A DNA stretch of 64,000 nucleotides from DUUI01 sp964345765 (lineage in GTDB: Bacteria; Bacillota_I; Bacilli_A; Erysipelotrichales; Erysipelotrichaceae): the NCBI GenBank assembly GCA_964345765.1, contig CAYFSJ010000003.1:1-64000 (forward strand), read 5' to 3'. Under the pieces are notes generated by a model, which saw nothing but the letters and a program-made list of their open reading frames with translations, was not told where the DNA came from and ran no database searches. This document shows, piece after piece, positions 1 to 9,507 of the stretch. Both the position numbers and the translations under genes were made by a program. Within the stretch, counting starts at the first letter, position 1; each line of letters begins with the position of its first letter.

Positions 1-28
1 CTAAAGTCACAATCAGCATAAAACAAAT

Positions 29-58
29 AGATCTCACATATTCTGTGAGATCTTTTTT
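29..58 (+). terminator. Rho-independent terminator
   Basis: A perfect 10-bp stem (29-38 with 44-53) with a 5-nt loop is followed by six T on the + strand. It should end a plus-strand transcript coming from left of the window. It abuts the stop codon of thiN, which arrives from the other side, so it may also help stop that operon, although its minus-strand U-tract is poor. Confidence 0.8.
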
Positions 59-59
59 A

Positions 60-665
60 TTAATCTTTGGATTGTATGATAATAATCTTCCCTAAATGAA
101 CATTAAGAGTTGCTGAAACATCCAGTATTTCATTGGATAAGGTGTATAAATCATCCTTTGATAACAATTGATTCTCTAAAGGATATTTAACACCCCTTAA
201 ACTAACAGTTGCATTTTCATCAGTAAAGATTGACAGATATCGATAATCATTCTTTTCGATTTGATAGTCACCTTCATGTACAACCCTTACTTTATTGTTT
301 AAGTCAAAGAATGTCATTCGTGAATCCCGACTGAGAATTCTTAGATTCACAATGCTGTGATCAAAACGATCACCCCAATGACCATAAACTAAGATGTCAT
401 CATATTCTTCTAAAAAAGGTAGTGATGCTTCAAAATCAGACTCATCCTTTTCTTTGTTTAATTCAATAATTTCAAAAGCATGGATTTGAATGTTTTCAAA
501 TTCAACCGCAGTGACTGAATCAAAGTCACCTATCGCATAACGCATGGAGATATTATTGGAAGCTAATAAATAAGCACCACGATCAATTCCAACAAAATCA
601 CCTTCTAAAGACAAAATACTTGGCTCTAATTGAGCATTTCCCAACACCACAATTACAGTTGACAT
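60..665 (-). CDS. thiN: Thiamine pyrophosphokinase
   Basis: Transfers pyrophosphate from ATP to thiamine to make thiamine diphosphate in the cytoplasm. The 201-residue protein has the family landmarks: a DRG motif near residue 28, GDFDS at 46-50, the acidic KDESDFE stretch at 73-79 and GHWGDRFDH at 95-103, which bind metal and nucleotide. Length is typical of the Bacillus YloS/ThiN type. It is the last gene of the gmk-to-thiN operon. Its start overlaps the end of rpe by 13 bp, suggesting translational coupling. The position after rpe is the conserved Bacillota order. Confidence 0.93.
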   Translation of the reverse strand: MSTVIVVLGNAQLEPSILSLEGDFVGIDRGAYLLASNNISMRYAIGDFDSVTAVEFENIQIHAFEIIELNKEKDESDFEASLPFLEEYDDILVYGHWGDRFDHSIVNLRILSRDSRMTFFDLNNKVRVVHEGDYQIEKNDYRYLSIFTDENATVSLRGVKYPLENQLLSKDDLYTLSNEILDVSATLNVHLGKIIIIQSKD

Positions 666-1303
666 AGTTTATCGATTGTTTCAATAATATCGTTTTTAAA
701 GACAAAGGAACCCGCAACTAAGACATCAACCCCTGCTTCTTTAGCCAGTTTTCCAGTTTCTAAATTAATACCGCCATCAACTTGAATATAAAAATCGAGG
801 TTTTTTTCTTTTCTTAGTTGATCAATCGTTTTTATTTTATCCAAAGCTTCTGGCATAAAGGCTTGTCCGCCAAACCCTGGCTCTACAGACATAATTAAGA
901 CCGTATCCACTAAATCTATCACTTCAATTATCCACTCTAATGGCGTGGCAGGTTTAGATGTAACACCAACCCATACCCCTTTATCTTTTAATTCATGAAT
1001 AAATGCCTTTAAAGCTTCAACGGACTCAAAACATTCAATATGAATTGTGATTTGATCCGCCCCATTATCAATAAAGTTTTGAGCATACTTTTGAGGTTCA
1101 TCAATCATTAAATGAACATCCATTATTTTACCCGATAATTGATCCAAACCTCTTAAGATATCAGGACCAAAGGTCAAGTTAGGGACAAAGTGTCCATCCA
1201 TCACATCAAAATGAAGCCATTTTGCCTGTGACTGATTCAATAAATTCATAGACTCTTCTAATTTCGAATAGTCCATCGATAATACACTTGGAGCTACAAT
1301 CAT
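653..1303 (-). CDS. rpe: Ribulose-phosphate 3-epimerase
   Basis: Interconverts ribulose 5-phosphate and xylulose 5-phosphate in the pentose phosphate pathway. The 216-residue TIM barrel shows the N-terminal APSVLSMDY strand, the metal-binding HFDVMDGHFVPNLTFG segment near residue 32, the HLMI motif and the phosphate-binding VDGGIN near residue 176. A clear AGGAGG lies about 8 nt before the ATG, inside the end of rsgA. It sits between rsgA and thiN as in Bacillus. Confidence 0.96.
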   Translation of the reverse strand: MIVAPSVLSMDYSKLEESMNLLNQSQAKWLHFDVMDGHFVPNLTFGPDILRGLDQLSGKIMDVHLMIDEPQKYAQNFIDNGADQITIHIECFESVEALKAFIHELKDKGVWVGVTSKPATPLEWIIEVIDLVDTVLIMSVEPGFGGQAFMPEALDKIKTIDQLRKEKNLDFYIQVDGGINLETGKLAKEAGVDVLVAGSFVFKNDIIETIDKLCQL

Positions 1304-1305
1304 AT

Positions 1306-2157
1306 TTATTCCTCCTGTGATTCTTGTAGTACTTTTAGATAGTTTCCATATCGGATTTCAGAAATTTCATGAGCCTCTACCCCTTGTTTAACATGACAAT
1401 GGGGCTCACTTTGATGAAGACAATCTCTAAACTTACAATTTAAGTGATTTCTAAAATCAAAGATTGACTCAGCAAGTTCTCGCTTAGACTCCTTCTCAAA
1501 AGATAAGCTAGAAAAACCTGGCGTGTCCGCTATGAATCCTCCACCAATTGGATGGAGTGTTGACTGAGTCGTAGTATGTTTCCCACGATTTAGTGCCTTA
1601 GAAACTTCTTGAGTTCTTATTTGTAATGAGGAATCTAATCGATTTAATAACGTTGACTTCCCAACACCAGAGTTTCCACTTAGAACACTAATTTTATTTT
1701 CTAGTAAACCAAGTAATGGACTTAAATCATTCTCTCTATCGACTAAAATCACGTCATAGCCTGATTGACGATAATCTTCAATGTAGCGATGCACCTCATC
1801 CTTTTCATCCACTTTATCCATTTTTGTGAAAACTAAAATCGGTTTGATGTTGGCTAACATAACCTTAAACAACATTCGATCACATAATAAACTTGAGAAA
1901 TCAGGTGTTTTAGTACTCATCAAAACAAAGACTTGATCAACATTGGCTAAGAGCGGACGATCCAATTGATTTTCACGCTCACAGATTTCTTGAATACCAT
2001 ATTTGTCTTCGACCTTTTCAATTAAAACCAAATCACCCACTATTGGTGCTTTATCCAGTCTTACTTTACCCATAATAATGGCATCCACCACTTCATGGTT
2101 TTCAAGCAATACCTGGACTTGGTTTGAAACAATCGAGATTATTCTTCCTTTTTTCAT
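1306..2157 (-). CDS. rsgA: Ribosome small subunit-dependent GTPase RsgA
   Basis: Circularly permuted GTPase that helps mature and check the 30S subunit. From the chosen Met the 283-residue protein has an N-terminal OB fold, G4 TKMD at 111-114, the P-loop GNSGVGKST at 161-169, G3 DTPG at 211-214, and a C-terminal zinc site (C241, C246, H248, C254). The frame stays open 23 codons further upstream, but that part lies inside prkC and the protein family starts at MKKGRI. The ATG at 2157 follows the prkC stop by one base, so it is probably coupled to prkC. Confidence 0.95.
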   Translation of the reverse strand: MKKGRIISIVSNQVQVLLENHEVVDAIIMGKVRLDKAPIVGDLVLIEKVEDKYGIQEICERENQLDRPLLANVDQVFVLMSTKTPDFSSLLCDRMLFKVMLANIKPILVFTKMDKVDEKDEVHRYIEDYRQSGYDVILVDRENDLSPLLGLLENKISVLSGNSGVGKSTLLNRLDSSLQIRTQEVSKALNRGKHTTTQSTLHPIGGGFIADTPGFSSLSFEKESKRELAESIFDFRNHLNCKFRDCLHQSEPHCHVKQGVEAHEISEIRYGNYLKVLQESQEE

Positions 2158-2158
2158 A

Positions 2159-4339
2159 TTAAGGTTGTGGCTCTGGATCTGGTTCTGGTTGAGCAAGTGG
2201 TACCACATCAACGCCAATGGTCTCACTGGTTAATCCATCGGTATTGCTGGCAGTCACAAAGACACGCGTATTTCCAGGTTGAGGAGTAATGCTAATAGAG
2301 AAACTTCCATCGGCATTAGTCATCCCTAAACCAATTTGTTGACCGGCCGCATTGGTCACACGAATAGAAACAACCGGATCGGCCAATCCAGTCATAATAT
2401 CATCCCCTTCAGTTAAGGTATTAACCGTAGGATTTGAAGGTGTTACCGGAATTGGTCTTAGTAAATTAATTGCTTCATTAATCGTTGCGAGTGCGCCATC
2501 GACCTGACTTTGAGAGGCATTCTCATTATCAACAATTAATTGTGCATTTTGAATAGCCAATTTTAAGGCATAGACCGTTTCATTAGTCATCAGTGACGTA
2601 TCCAGTTGACTCGCAAAACTAATACGTTCAATTAAAGCTTCCTTATCAACTTTGACTACATCTCGTTCTGTCTTAGTCCAATATTGAAGTGTAATTTGGT
2701 TGCGCTCTGAAGGAGTAAAGGTTGAGTTTTGTCGAGGACTCATTGAAGTGATCACCTCAAACTCAGTCTCTAACCATTCTTCATCACTTAATGTTGAAGA
2801 ATCTTGAGGATCTAATTGGACTCTTGCCCCTAAGCGCTCTAATTCACGTTTAGCTTCTTGGTAATTAAAACCAATTAAATTAGGAATTTGGAACGGTGCC
2901 GGTTCAGCAACCGTAAAGGTTAATGTATATTCTTCTTGAGCACTTAGTTCATCACCAACTTCGGCTCCTTCTTGATCAATGATTTCATTAGGTTCATATT
3001 CATTGGTCTCTTCATAATTGACTCTTATTGTGATGAATTCATAGTCTTCTAATTCTTCTCTGACTTCTTCGATTAAACGACCTCTAAAATCACTCATAAT
3101 AAAGCTTTCACCAGATGAAATGATTAAATAAACTTCATCCCCTTCAGATACCATTGTTCCTGATTCAGGAGAAGTACGAATAACATGGTCCACCTCAATA
3201 TCAGAATTAGGCTCATAGGTATAAGAATCACTTACTTCTAGTTTAAGTTCTTCCAATTGTTGAGTGGCTTCTTCAATCGATAATTCGGAGACATCAATCA
3301 TTTCAAACTCTTCAGGTTGTGCAGCATTATTTCCTAATAAACTGGTGAGTAATAAGAACAATAAACCTACGACTGCCAAACCTATAATTCCAATTAAGAC
3401 TTTATCTCTAGTACTTAATCCAGTCTTAGTATTGCTTTGTGGATTAAGATCTGTAAAGACTCTTGTTTGATCTTCAACCAATGGTGTGGCTGGAGCTAAT
3501 TGAATCCGTTTATCTTTAGCATGTTCTGGTTTTAAACAATTACGCAAGTCCTCAAGCATTTCTTGAGCGCTTTGATAACGGGTTAATTTATTTTTACTAG
3601 TCGCTTTAATAATAATATTCTCTATGGATTGTTCAATCGAGTTATTCATTGAGCGAATCGAAGGAATTTCTTCTTGCATATGCTTCATCGCAACTTGAAC
3701 CGCAGCATCTCCTTTATAAGGAAGATCCCCTGTTAACATTTCATATAAAACAATTCCTAATGAATAAATATCGGATTGTTCAGAAGCAGATTCACCTCGT
3801 GAACATTCTGGTGCTAAATAGTGAACAGAACCCATCACTGAATCGTGTTGTGTTAACTGAATAGCTCCTTGAACACTGGCAATCCCAAAGTCTGTTATTT
3901 TAGCTGTCGAATCAGCTTTAATTAATATATTATGCGGTTTAACATCACGATGAATAACACCAGCTTCATGAGCTGCTTGTAGACCTTCAGCAATTTGAGT
4001 GGCAATGAAAATAGCTTCGCGTTTTTCAATTGCGCCGCGTTGTTGAATAAGTGATTTAAGTGTTAAACCTCGAACATATTCCATTACAATGAATGGGCGA
4101 TTATTACTTTCTCCAACATCATAAATAGTGACAATGTTTGGATGTTGAAGTGTAGCGGCAGCATCTGCTTCACGTCGAAAACGAATTCGTGCCACCGGAT
4201 CACTAGCTAATTCTAATTTCATAATTTTGATGGCGCATTCACGATTTAAGACATTGTCATAGGCTAGATAAACATCGGCCATCCCACCTTCACCAACTTT
4301 TTCTCTGATGGTGTATCGTTTAAGTTGTAAGTTTTCCAT
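2159..4339 (-). CDS. prkC: PASTA-domain Ser/Thr kinase (PrkC/Stk1 type) with an extra C-terminal tail
   Basis: Membrane eukaryotic-type kinase that senses peptidoglycan or lipid II and controls wall growth and division. 726 residues. The cytoplasmic kinase has GEGGMADV at 16-23, K38, HRDVKPHN at 130-137 and DFG at 150-152. One TM helix spans about 314-336. Three PASTA repeats follow at about 345-410, 411-478 and 480-553. The remaining 170 residues are unusual: a helical FIVAR-like module (about 563-628), an Ig-like beta domain (about 636-714) and a Pro/Glu tail. GGAGG lies 5 nt before the ATG. It is directly adjacent to its phosphatase gene prpC. The function call is firm; naming of the tail domains is by motif only. 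Confidence 0.95.
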   Translation of the reverse strand: MENLQLKRYTIREKVGEGGMADVYLAYDNVLNRECAIKIMKLELASDPVARIRFRREADAAATLQHPNIVTIYDVGESNNRPFIVMEYVRGLTLKSLIQQRGAIEKREAIFIATQIAEGLQAAHEAGVIHRDVKPHNILIKADSTAKITDFGIASVQGAIQLTQHDSVMGSVHYLAPECSRGESASEQSDIYSLGIVLYEMLTGDLPYKGDAAVQVAMKHMQEEIPSIRSMNNSIEQSIENIIIKATSKNKLTRYQSAQEMLEDLRNCLKPEHAKDKRIQLAPATPLVEDQTRVFTDLNPQSNTKTGLSTRDKVLIGIIGLAVVGLLFLLLTSLLGNNAAQPEEFEMIDVSELSIEEATQQLEELKLEVSDSYTYEPNSDIEVDHVIRTSPESGTMVSEGDEVYLIISSGESFIMSDFRGRLIEEVREELEDYEFITIRVNYEETNEYEPNEIIDQEGAEVGDELSAQEEYTLTFTVAEPAPFQIPNLIGFNYQEAKRELERLGARVQLDPQDSSTLSDEEWLETEFEVITSMSPRQNSTFTPSERNQITLQYWTKTERDVVKVDKEALIERISFASQLDTSLMTNETVYALKLAIQNAQLIVDNENASQSQVDGALATINEAINLLRPIPVTPSNPTVNTLTEGDDIMTGLADPVVSIRVTNAAGQQIGLGMTNADGSFSISITPQPGNTRVFVTASNTDGLTSETIGVDVVPLAQPEPDPEPQP

Positions 4340-5074
4340 TTAAACCTCCATGATGATGAACGTATAGTTATCAACAGCACCCGCATCATTGACCGCTTTG
4401 TTCAGTTCATTCTTCTTCTCTTCAAGTGATGTTTCTTCGTTTGTTAATATTTCCTGGATTAAGTCATGTTCAACATATCCACTTAATCCATCTGTACATA
4501 ATAGAATCTTTTTATAAGGCATCTGAATTTCATGATAATCACATCTGAGATTTGGATAAATTCCAATGGCATTAGTTAATGCATGTTTCATTGGATGATT
4601 ATGGGCTTCTTCAACGGTAATCGATCCTTTTACAAGTAAATCATTGACTAATGAATGATCGGTACTTAGTTGAATTAACTCATCTCGATGATCAATCATA
4701 TAGATTCTTGAATCACCCACATTGATAAAGAATTGTCCGTATTCACAGAAGAAGGCTAGGACACAAGTTGTTGACATTCCAACAAATTGATTCTTTTGAT
4801 GAGATAAGTAATAGACTTCATGATTAATTTCATCCAAGGCTTTCATTGCCCAACGCTTATACTCTTCTAATGATTCTTTAGGTTCTAAACCTTCAAAATA
4901 GGCAGCAAATAAGTTTGCGACAGTAGCCGAAGCCACTTCTCCAGCATTAGATCCTCCAACTCCATCCAAAACCATTAATAAGGTAACTTCAGATTGTTTG
5001 AATTGTTTCACTAAATAATTGTCTTGGTTATTCTTTCGCACTAAACCTGTTTGAGTGCTTTTGATGATCTTCAT
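4340..5074 (-). CDS. prpC: PP2C-family protein phosphatase (PrpC/Stp)
   Basis: Dephosphorylates PrkC and its targets using two Mn/Mg ions. Motifs seen: RKNNQDN near the start, VLDGVGG (first metal aspartate), the VGDSRIY region, and LCTDGLSGYV towards the C-terminus. The start at 5074 (MKIIKS) is preferred because an AGAGAGGG lies about 7 nt upstream and the rlmN stop is one base away. An in-frame ATG at 5092 would add six residues and overlap rlmN. The phosphatase-kinase gene pair is the usual arrangement. Confidence 0.93.
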   Translation of the reverse strand: MKIIKSTQTGLVRKNNQDNYLVKQFKQSEVTLLMVLDGVGGSNAGEVASATVANLFAAYFEGLEPKESLEEYKRWAMKALDEINHEVYYLSHQKNQFVGMSTTCVLAFFCEYGQFFINVGDSRIYMIDHRDELIQLSTDHSLVNDLLVKGSITVEEAHNHPMKHALTNAIGIYPNLRCDYHEIQMPYKKILLCTDGLSGYVEHDLIQEILTNEETSLEEKKNELNKAVNDAGAVDNYTFIIMEV

Positions 5075-5075
5075 A

Positions 5076-6107
5076 CTATGCCCTCTCTTCATGCTTGGCT
5101 CTTAATTGACCACAAGCTGCATCGATATCTTGACCTTGTTCTTTTCTCAAGGTACATTGAATCTTATTTTTCATTAATATGTCATAGAAAGCCAAACTGG
5201 TTTTCAAGTCAGTTGGTTGATACCCATGTTCTGAGACAGGATTATATGGAATCAAATTGACATAAGCATTCATCCCCTTAATTAAGTTCACTAATTGATG
5301 GGCATGCTCTTTAGTATCATTGACTCCTTTTAATAAGATATATTCAAATGTCAATCGACGATTATTCTTTTGTAAATAATACCTTAAACTCTCAAACAAG
5401 TCATCTAATGGATAGGCTTGATTGATAGGCATTATTTCACCACGAAGTTTATCGTTTGGTGCATGCAAGGAAATGGCTAGATTTACTTGAGTTTGAGCAT
5501 CTGCGAAATCTTTAATTCGATCTGCTAAACCACAAGTCGAGATGGTTATTTTTCGTGCCCCAATCCCAAGACCTAAGTCATGATTGACAATTGAGACAAA
5601 ATCCATGACATTCTCATAATTATCAAAAGGTTCCCCTATACCCATAACAACAATATTTGAAATTCTTTCTTCATGTTCATCTTGAACTTGTAATACCTGT
5701 TCAACAATTTCACTTGTATTTAAATTACGTTTCTTTTTAAGCAATCCAGATGCACAAAAACGACAACCCATATTACAGCCAATTTGTGAAGTAACACAAA
5801 TAGATAGACCATAATCTTGTGTCATCAGAACACTTTCAATATAGAAACCATCTGCTGTTTGAAATAAATATTTTTCTGTTTTATCTTTAGAGACTTGTTT
5901 AAGATGCTTTCTAAGGGTTCTTAGCTCAAATGCATCATCTAGTTTCTGTTGAGTCGTCTTTGAGATATCACTCATCTCAAAAAAGGAATCCACTCGTTTT
6001 TGATAAAGCCATTTAAATATTTGTTTAGCACGAAAAGGTTTCTCATTATTTTCTAGACACCACTGTGTCAGCTGTTCTAATGTTAAATCTGTTATCTGAA
6101 TCTTCAT
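5076..6107 (-). CDS. rlmN: Dual-specificity 23S rRNA/tRNA adenine-C2 methyltransferase RlmN
   Basis: Radical-SAM enzyme that methylates C2 of A2503 in 23S rRNA and A37 of some tRNAs. The [4Fe-4S] cysteines form CNMGCRFC at 111-118. The GEPFDNYENV segment and the C-terminal CTLRKEQGQDIDAACGQL, which holds the methyl-accepting cysteine, are both present. The 343-residue length is normal. AGGTGAG precedes the ATG. It lies between rsmB and prpC as in other Bacillota. Confidence 0.96.
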   Translation of the reverse strand: MKIQITDLTLEQLTQWCLENNEKPFRAKQIFKWLYQKRVDSFFEMSDISKTTQQKLDDAFELRTLRKHLKQVSKDKTEKYLFQTADGFYIESVLMTQDYGLSICVTSQIGCNMGCRFCASGLLKKKRNLNTSEIVEQVLQVQDEHEERISNIVVMGIGEPFDNYENVMDFVSIVNHDLGLGIGARKITISTCGLADRIKDFADAQTQVNLAISLHAPNDKLRGEIMPINQAYPLDDLFESLRYYLQKNNRRLTFEYILLKGVNDTKEHAHQLVNLIKGMNAYVNLIPYNPVSEHGYQPTDLKTSLAFYDILMKNKIQCTLRKEQGQDIDAACGQLRAKHEERA

Positions 6108-6138
6108 TTTCTCACCTAATTAATAATACCATATTCAG

Positions 6139-7347
6139 CTAGTGTTGCTTAAACAATATGGCTTCATAAAAACTATCTCCATTGTTATTTGGACCCCATA
6201 GTGTTTCCTCATAAAGACACGTAAACTCAGGATTGTCCTTTAAAAACTTTTCAATCTGTTTTTGATTCTCTTTCTTATTTAAAGTACAGGTCGAATAAAT
6301 CAATTGTCCCCCAACTTTTAGAAATTGTTTGACATGATTTAAGATCTGAGCCTGCAACAATTCCAAGGCATCTAAATCTTGGGGCTTAATTCGACGTTTC
6401 AAGTCGGGTTTTCTTCGAATCACACCAAGTCCACTACAAGGGACATCACATAGGATCTTATCAAATTGTTGATCTGTTTGATAATTCAGTATATCTGAAA
6501 CAATTAATTCAACATTCTTATTGCCCCAACGATCAACGAGTTGTTTAGTTAGTTTGATTCGATGTTCATGTAAATCAATTCCAATACATGAACCTTCTAA
6601 TACTTTATCAGCCATTTGTGTTAATTTAGTTCCAGGTGCTGTACATGCGTCTAAAATATTATCATCAATTATAAATTTTATATTATTAATTAACTGTTGC
6701 GAGTTACGATCTTGTATAAGAACAAATCCCTCATCTAAGGCGTTTGTTGTAAAAATTGTAGGTTCCGCAATTAGTCTATTATCAATTTTATAAATTGGAT
6801 AAGCATCTAACACCAGTCCTATATCAATTTTATTTTCATTAACACGGATATCTAGTGGAGGTTGTGTATTATGATGATTCAAGAGTTCTTTGGTCTCATT
6901 AAACCCATATTGTGCTACCAATAACTTGGTCATCCATAGTGGATGGCTCGTATTAATTGATAAATCTAAAATATCGTCATCTGAGTTTGAAAATCTTAAT
7001 TCCCGCTGAACCATTTTCTTTAGGACAGCATTCACTAAATTACTATATTTGCGATTTACTTTCTTGGCTAAATTTACACTCTCGTTGACTAAGGCATAGT
7101 CTTCTACTTGATCAAAGAAATATCTTTGTGCTGAGGCCATCATTAAAATGATATCAATCTCTTGAGGAATCTGTGTATGAAGTAAGTCAGTATATTGATA
7201 ACGTAACAGTTCATCCTGTTGTAAGCAGGTATAAACCAAACGAGTGATAAAGGCTTTATGGGGATGATTGCTGAGTTTTTGTAATTCTAAATTAGCATAT
7301 TGTTTATTTACTAGTATTTCATAACTTATTTCGCGTTGATTTTTCAT
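6139..7347 (-). CDS. rsmB: 16S rRNA m5C967 methyltransferase RsmB
   Basis: Methylates C5 of a cytosine in 16S rRNA. The N-terminal third is a NusB-like RNA-binding helical domain. The C-terminal SAM domain shows DACTAPGTK, the motif IV DVPCSGLGVIRRKPD with one catalytic cysteine, and STCTLNKKEN with the second. At 402 residues it is slightly shorter than the usual 430-450. Its ATG overlaps the priA TGA by 4 bp. In most relatives def and fmt sit between priA and rsmB; here they are absent. Confidence 0.93.
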   Translation of the reverse strand: MKNQREISYEILVNKQYANLELQKLSNHPHKAFITRLVYTCLQQDELLRYQYTDLLHTQIPQEIDIILMMASAQRYFFDQVEDYALVNESVNLAKKVNRKYSNLVNAVLKKMVQRELRFSNSDDDILDLSINTSHPLWMTKLLVAQYGFNETKELLNHHNTQPPLDIRVNENKIDIGLVLDAYPIYKIDNRLIAEPTIFTTNALDEGFVLIQDRNSQQLINNIKFIIDDNILDACTAPGTKLTQMADKVLEGSCIGIDLHEHRIKLTKQLVDRWGNKNVELIVSDILNYQTDQQFDKILCDVPCSGLGVIRRKPDLKRRIKPQDLDALELLQAQILNHVKQFLKVGGQLIYSTCTLNKKENQKQIEKFLKDNPEFTCLYEETLWGPNNNGDSFYEAILFKQH

Positions 7348-9482
7348 GAGCTCAAATGAAGTGGATTAATATTAAAGACCACTCTAACCTTTTCTTTTGG
7401 TAATTGGAGTTGTTCTTGAATTTGATGTAACGACTTAATCATAGACAAATTATCTTTACTACGAATAATGATTCGACTTCGATGCATCATCGATAGTTTT
7501 CTAAGAGGTGCCGGACCTAAAGTATTTAGCTTTAATTGTTTAGCGGCATAGACGATTTTAAAAGCCAATTCATTGATTGCTTCTTGAGATTTATGACTTA
7601 ACAATATCTCACAAAAATAAGTATATGGAGGATATTGACCCTGATGGCGATACTTCATTTCTTGTTGGAAGAAGCCAATATAATTTTGTTTTAGGGCATA
7701 GCTGATAGCATAATGATCTGGTATAAACGATTGAACATAGACTTGACCATCTAAATCATGTCGTCCTGCCCTTCCAGAAGCTTGAAGGATAAGACTAAAA
7801 GCTTTCTCGGTACTTGAAAAATCATCATGCATTAAGGCACTATCGGCTTGTAGGATTCCAACTAAGGTAACATAGGGCATGTCTAATCCTTTCGCAATCA
7901 TTTGAGTCCCTACTAAAATATCAAGTTCTCGATTTTGAAATTGATTTAATATTTTAAAGTGAGCATTCTTTAATCGGGAGGTATCGGCATCTAAGCGTCC
8001 TACTTTCGCTTGAGGATATTTTGACTCGACAATTTCTTGAAGACGCTGAGTTCCTACACCCTTCATAATAATGGCTCTTCCTTTACAGTTTGGACAAACA
8101 TTATTGTTTTGAGAATAACCACAAGTATGACATAAATACGATTGACTATCCTTATGATAGGCGAGTGTTGTATCACAATTAGGACATTGTAAAGCTTCCA
8201 TACAACTTTGACATTGAACAATCGGCGAATAAGAACGCCTATTTAATAATAAAATAATCTGTTCATTCTTACTTAATGCCAATCGAATGGCTTCATCAAG
8301 GGCTTGACTGATAACATCATCTTTTAAGGCTCTTAATTGAGCTTTCATATCAATGACTTTTATCTCTGGAAATGAACGATTGATTCTTTGGGGTAATTCT
8401 AATAAATGATATACACCTTTCAAAGCTTTGGCGTAAGTCTCTAGGGATGGACTCGCAGAACCTAAAATAACCGGACATTGATGGGTTTCGGCTCGCTTTA
8501 AAGCAACCTCTCTAGCGTGATAATAAGGCACACTTTCTTGTTTAAAAGAAGTGTCATGTTCTTCATCTAAGACAATCAAACCAAGATTTGAGAACGGTAA
8601 AAAGATACACGATCTGGTCCCTACGACAATGTCGACCTCATCATTTCTGACTCGTTGATATTGTTCATACTTTTCTTGGTCATTAAGTCCTGAATGATAA
8701 ATACCGATATCTTGTCCAAAACGAGATTGAAAGCGTTCAATCATCTGTGGCGTCAAGCTAATTTCAGGAACTAATATTAAAACTTGTTGACCCTTATCAA
8801 TAACCTTTTGAGCAACTTGTAAATAGACTTCCGTTTTTCCAGAACCTGTTGCGCCAAACAATAATGACACTGACTTTTTATCTAATTCAATGGCATCCAC
8901 TGCTTTTTGTTGATCATTTGTCAGTTGTTTATGATTTGATGATTGTTTTATCGTTTGTTCTTGGTACTCTTTTTCAACTTCATATTCTTCAATGATATTA
9001 TTTTTAATTAATGTTCTTAAACTTGTTTTGTATTTCTTTAATCCTTCACTATAACTTAATGGACCTTGTGTTTTTAAATCATCCACAATCTTTTGTTGAT
9101 GAGCAGTTAGTTTAGCTGTGTCATCTTTAACTCTAATCATTCGAATTAAACGAGCATTCTTAGCATTCTTTTGTGGTCGAAGTGGATTAGGTAAAATCGC
9201 TTGAAGACAGCGAATCAGTGGAGACAAAGTAATAAAACTGAGCCACTTTGCTAAATCTAATAATTCTTCATTTAAAATGGGTGATTCATCAATAACTTCA
9301 ATAATCTTTTTAACCTCGAAGTCAGGTGTTCCTTGATAACTCTTATCGACAAATCCTACGACTTGGCTATTTCTTAATGGTACTAATACACGACAACCTT
9401 GTTGGATTAAAAAATCCGATTGATAGGTCAATCGTTGATTGTGTTGAATAGGATTTTGAGTATAAACATCGACTAGAAACAT
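7344..9482 (-). CDS. priA: Primosomal replication helicase PriA
   Basis: Superfamily 2 helicase that reloads the replisome at stalled forks. 712 residues: N-terminal DNA-binding region, Walker A GATGSGKTEVY, the DEEH box, paired zinc-binding CxxC motifs (CQSC, CPNC, CHTC, CPNC) in the middle, then the C-terminal helicase lobe with GTQMIAKG and QASGRAGR. AGGAG lies 6-7 nt before the ATG. It follows gmk by 25 bp; coaBC and rpoZ, common between them, are missing. Confidence 0.96.
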   Translation of the reverse strand: MFLVDVYTQNPIQHNQRLTYQSDFLIQQGCRVLVPLRNSQVVGFVDKSYQGTPDFEVKKIIEVIDESPILNEELLDLAKWLSFITLSPLIRCLQAILPNPLRPQKNAKNARLIRMIRVKDDTAKLTAHQQKIVDDLKTQGPLSYSEGLKKYKTSLRTLIKNNIIEEYEVEKEYQEQTIKQSSNHKQLTNDQQKAVDAIELDKKSVSLLFGATGSGKTEVYLQVAQKVIDKGQQVLILVPEISLTPQMIERFQSRFGQDIGIYHSGLNDQEKYEQYQRVRNDEVDIVVGTRSCIFLPFSNLGLIVLDEEHDTSFKQESVPYYHAREVALKRAETHQCPVILGSASPSLETYAKALKGVYHLLELPQRINRSFPEIKVIDMKAQLRALKDDVISQALDEAIRLALSKNEQIILLLNRRSYSPIVQCQSCMEALQCPNCDTTLAYHKDSQSYLCHTCGYSQNNNVCPNCKGRAIIMKGVGTQRLQEIVESKYPQAKVGRLDADTSRLKNAHFKILNQFQNRELDILVGTQMIAKGLDMPYVTLVGILQADSALMHDDFSSTEKAFSLILQASGRAGRHDLDGQVYVQSFIPDHYAISYALKQNYIGFFQQEMKYRHQGQYPPYTYFCEILLSHKSQEAINELAFKIVYAAKQLKLNTLGPAPLRKLSMMHRSRIIIRSKDNLSMIKSLHQIQEQLQLPKEKVRVVFNINPLHLSS

Positions 9483-9507
9483 GGTTCTCCTTTAAAAAAC
9501 AACTCAA

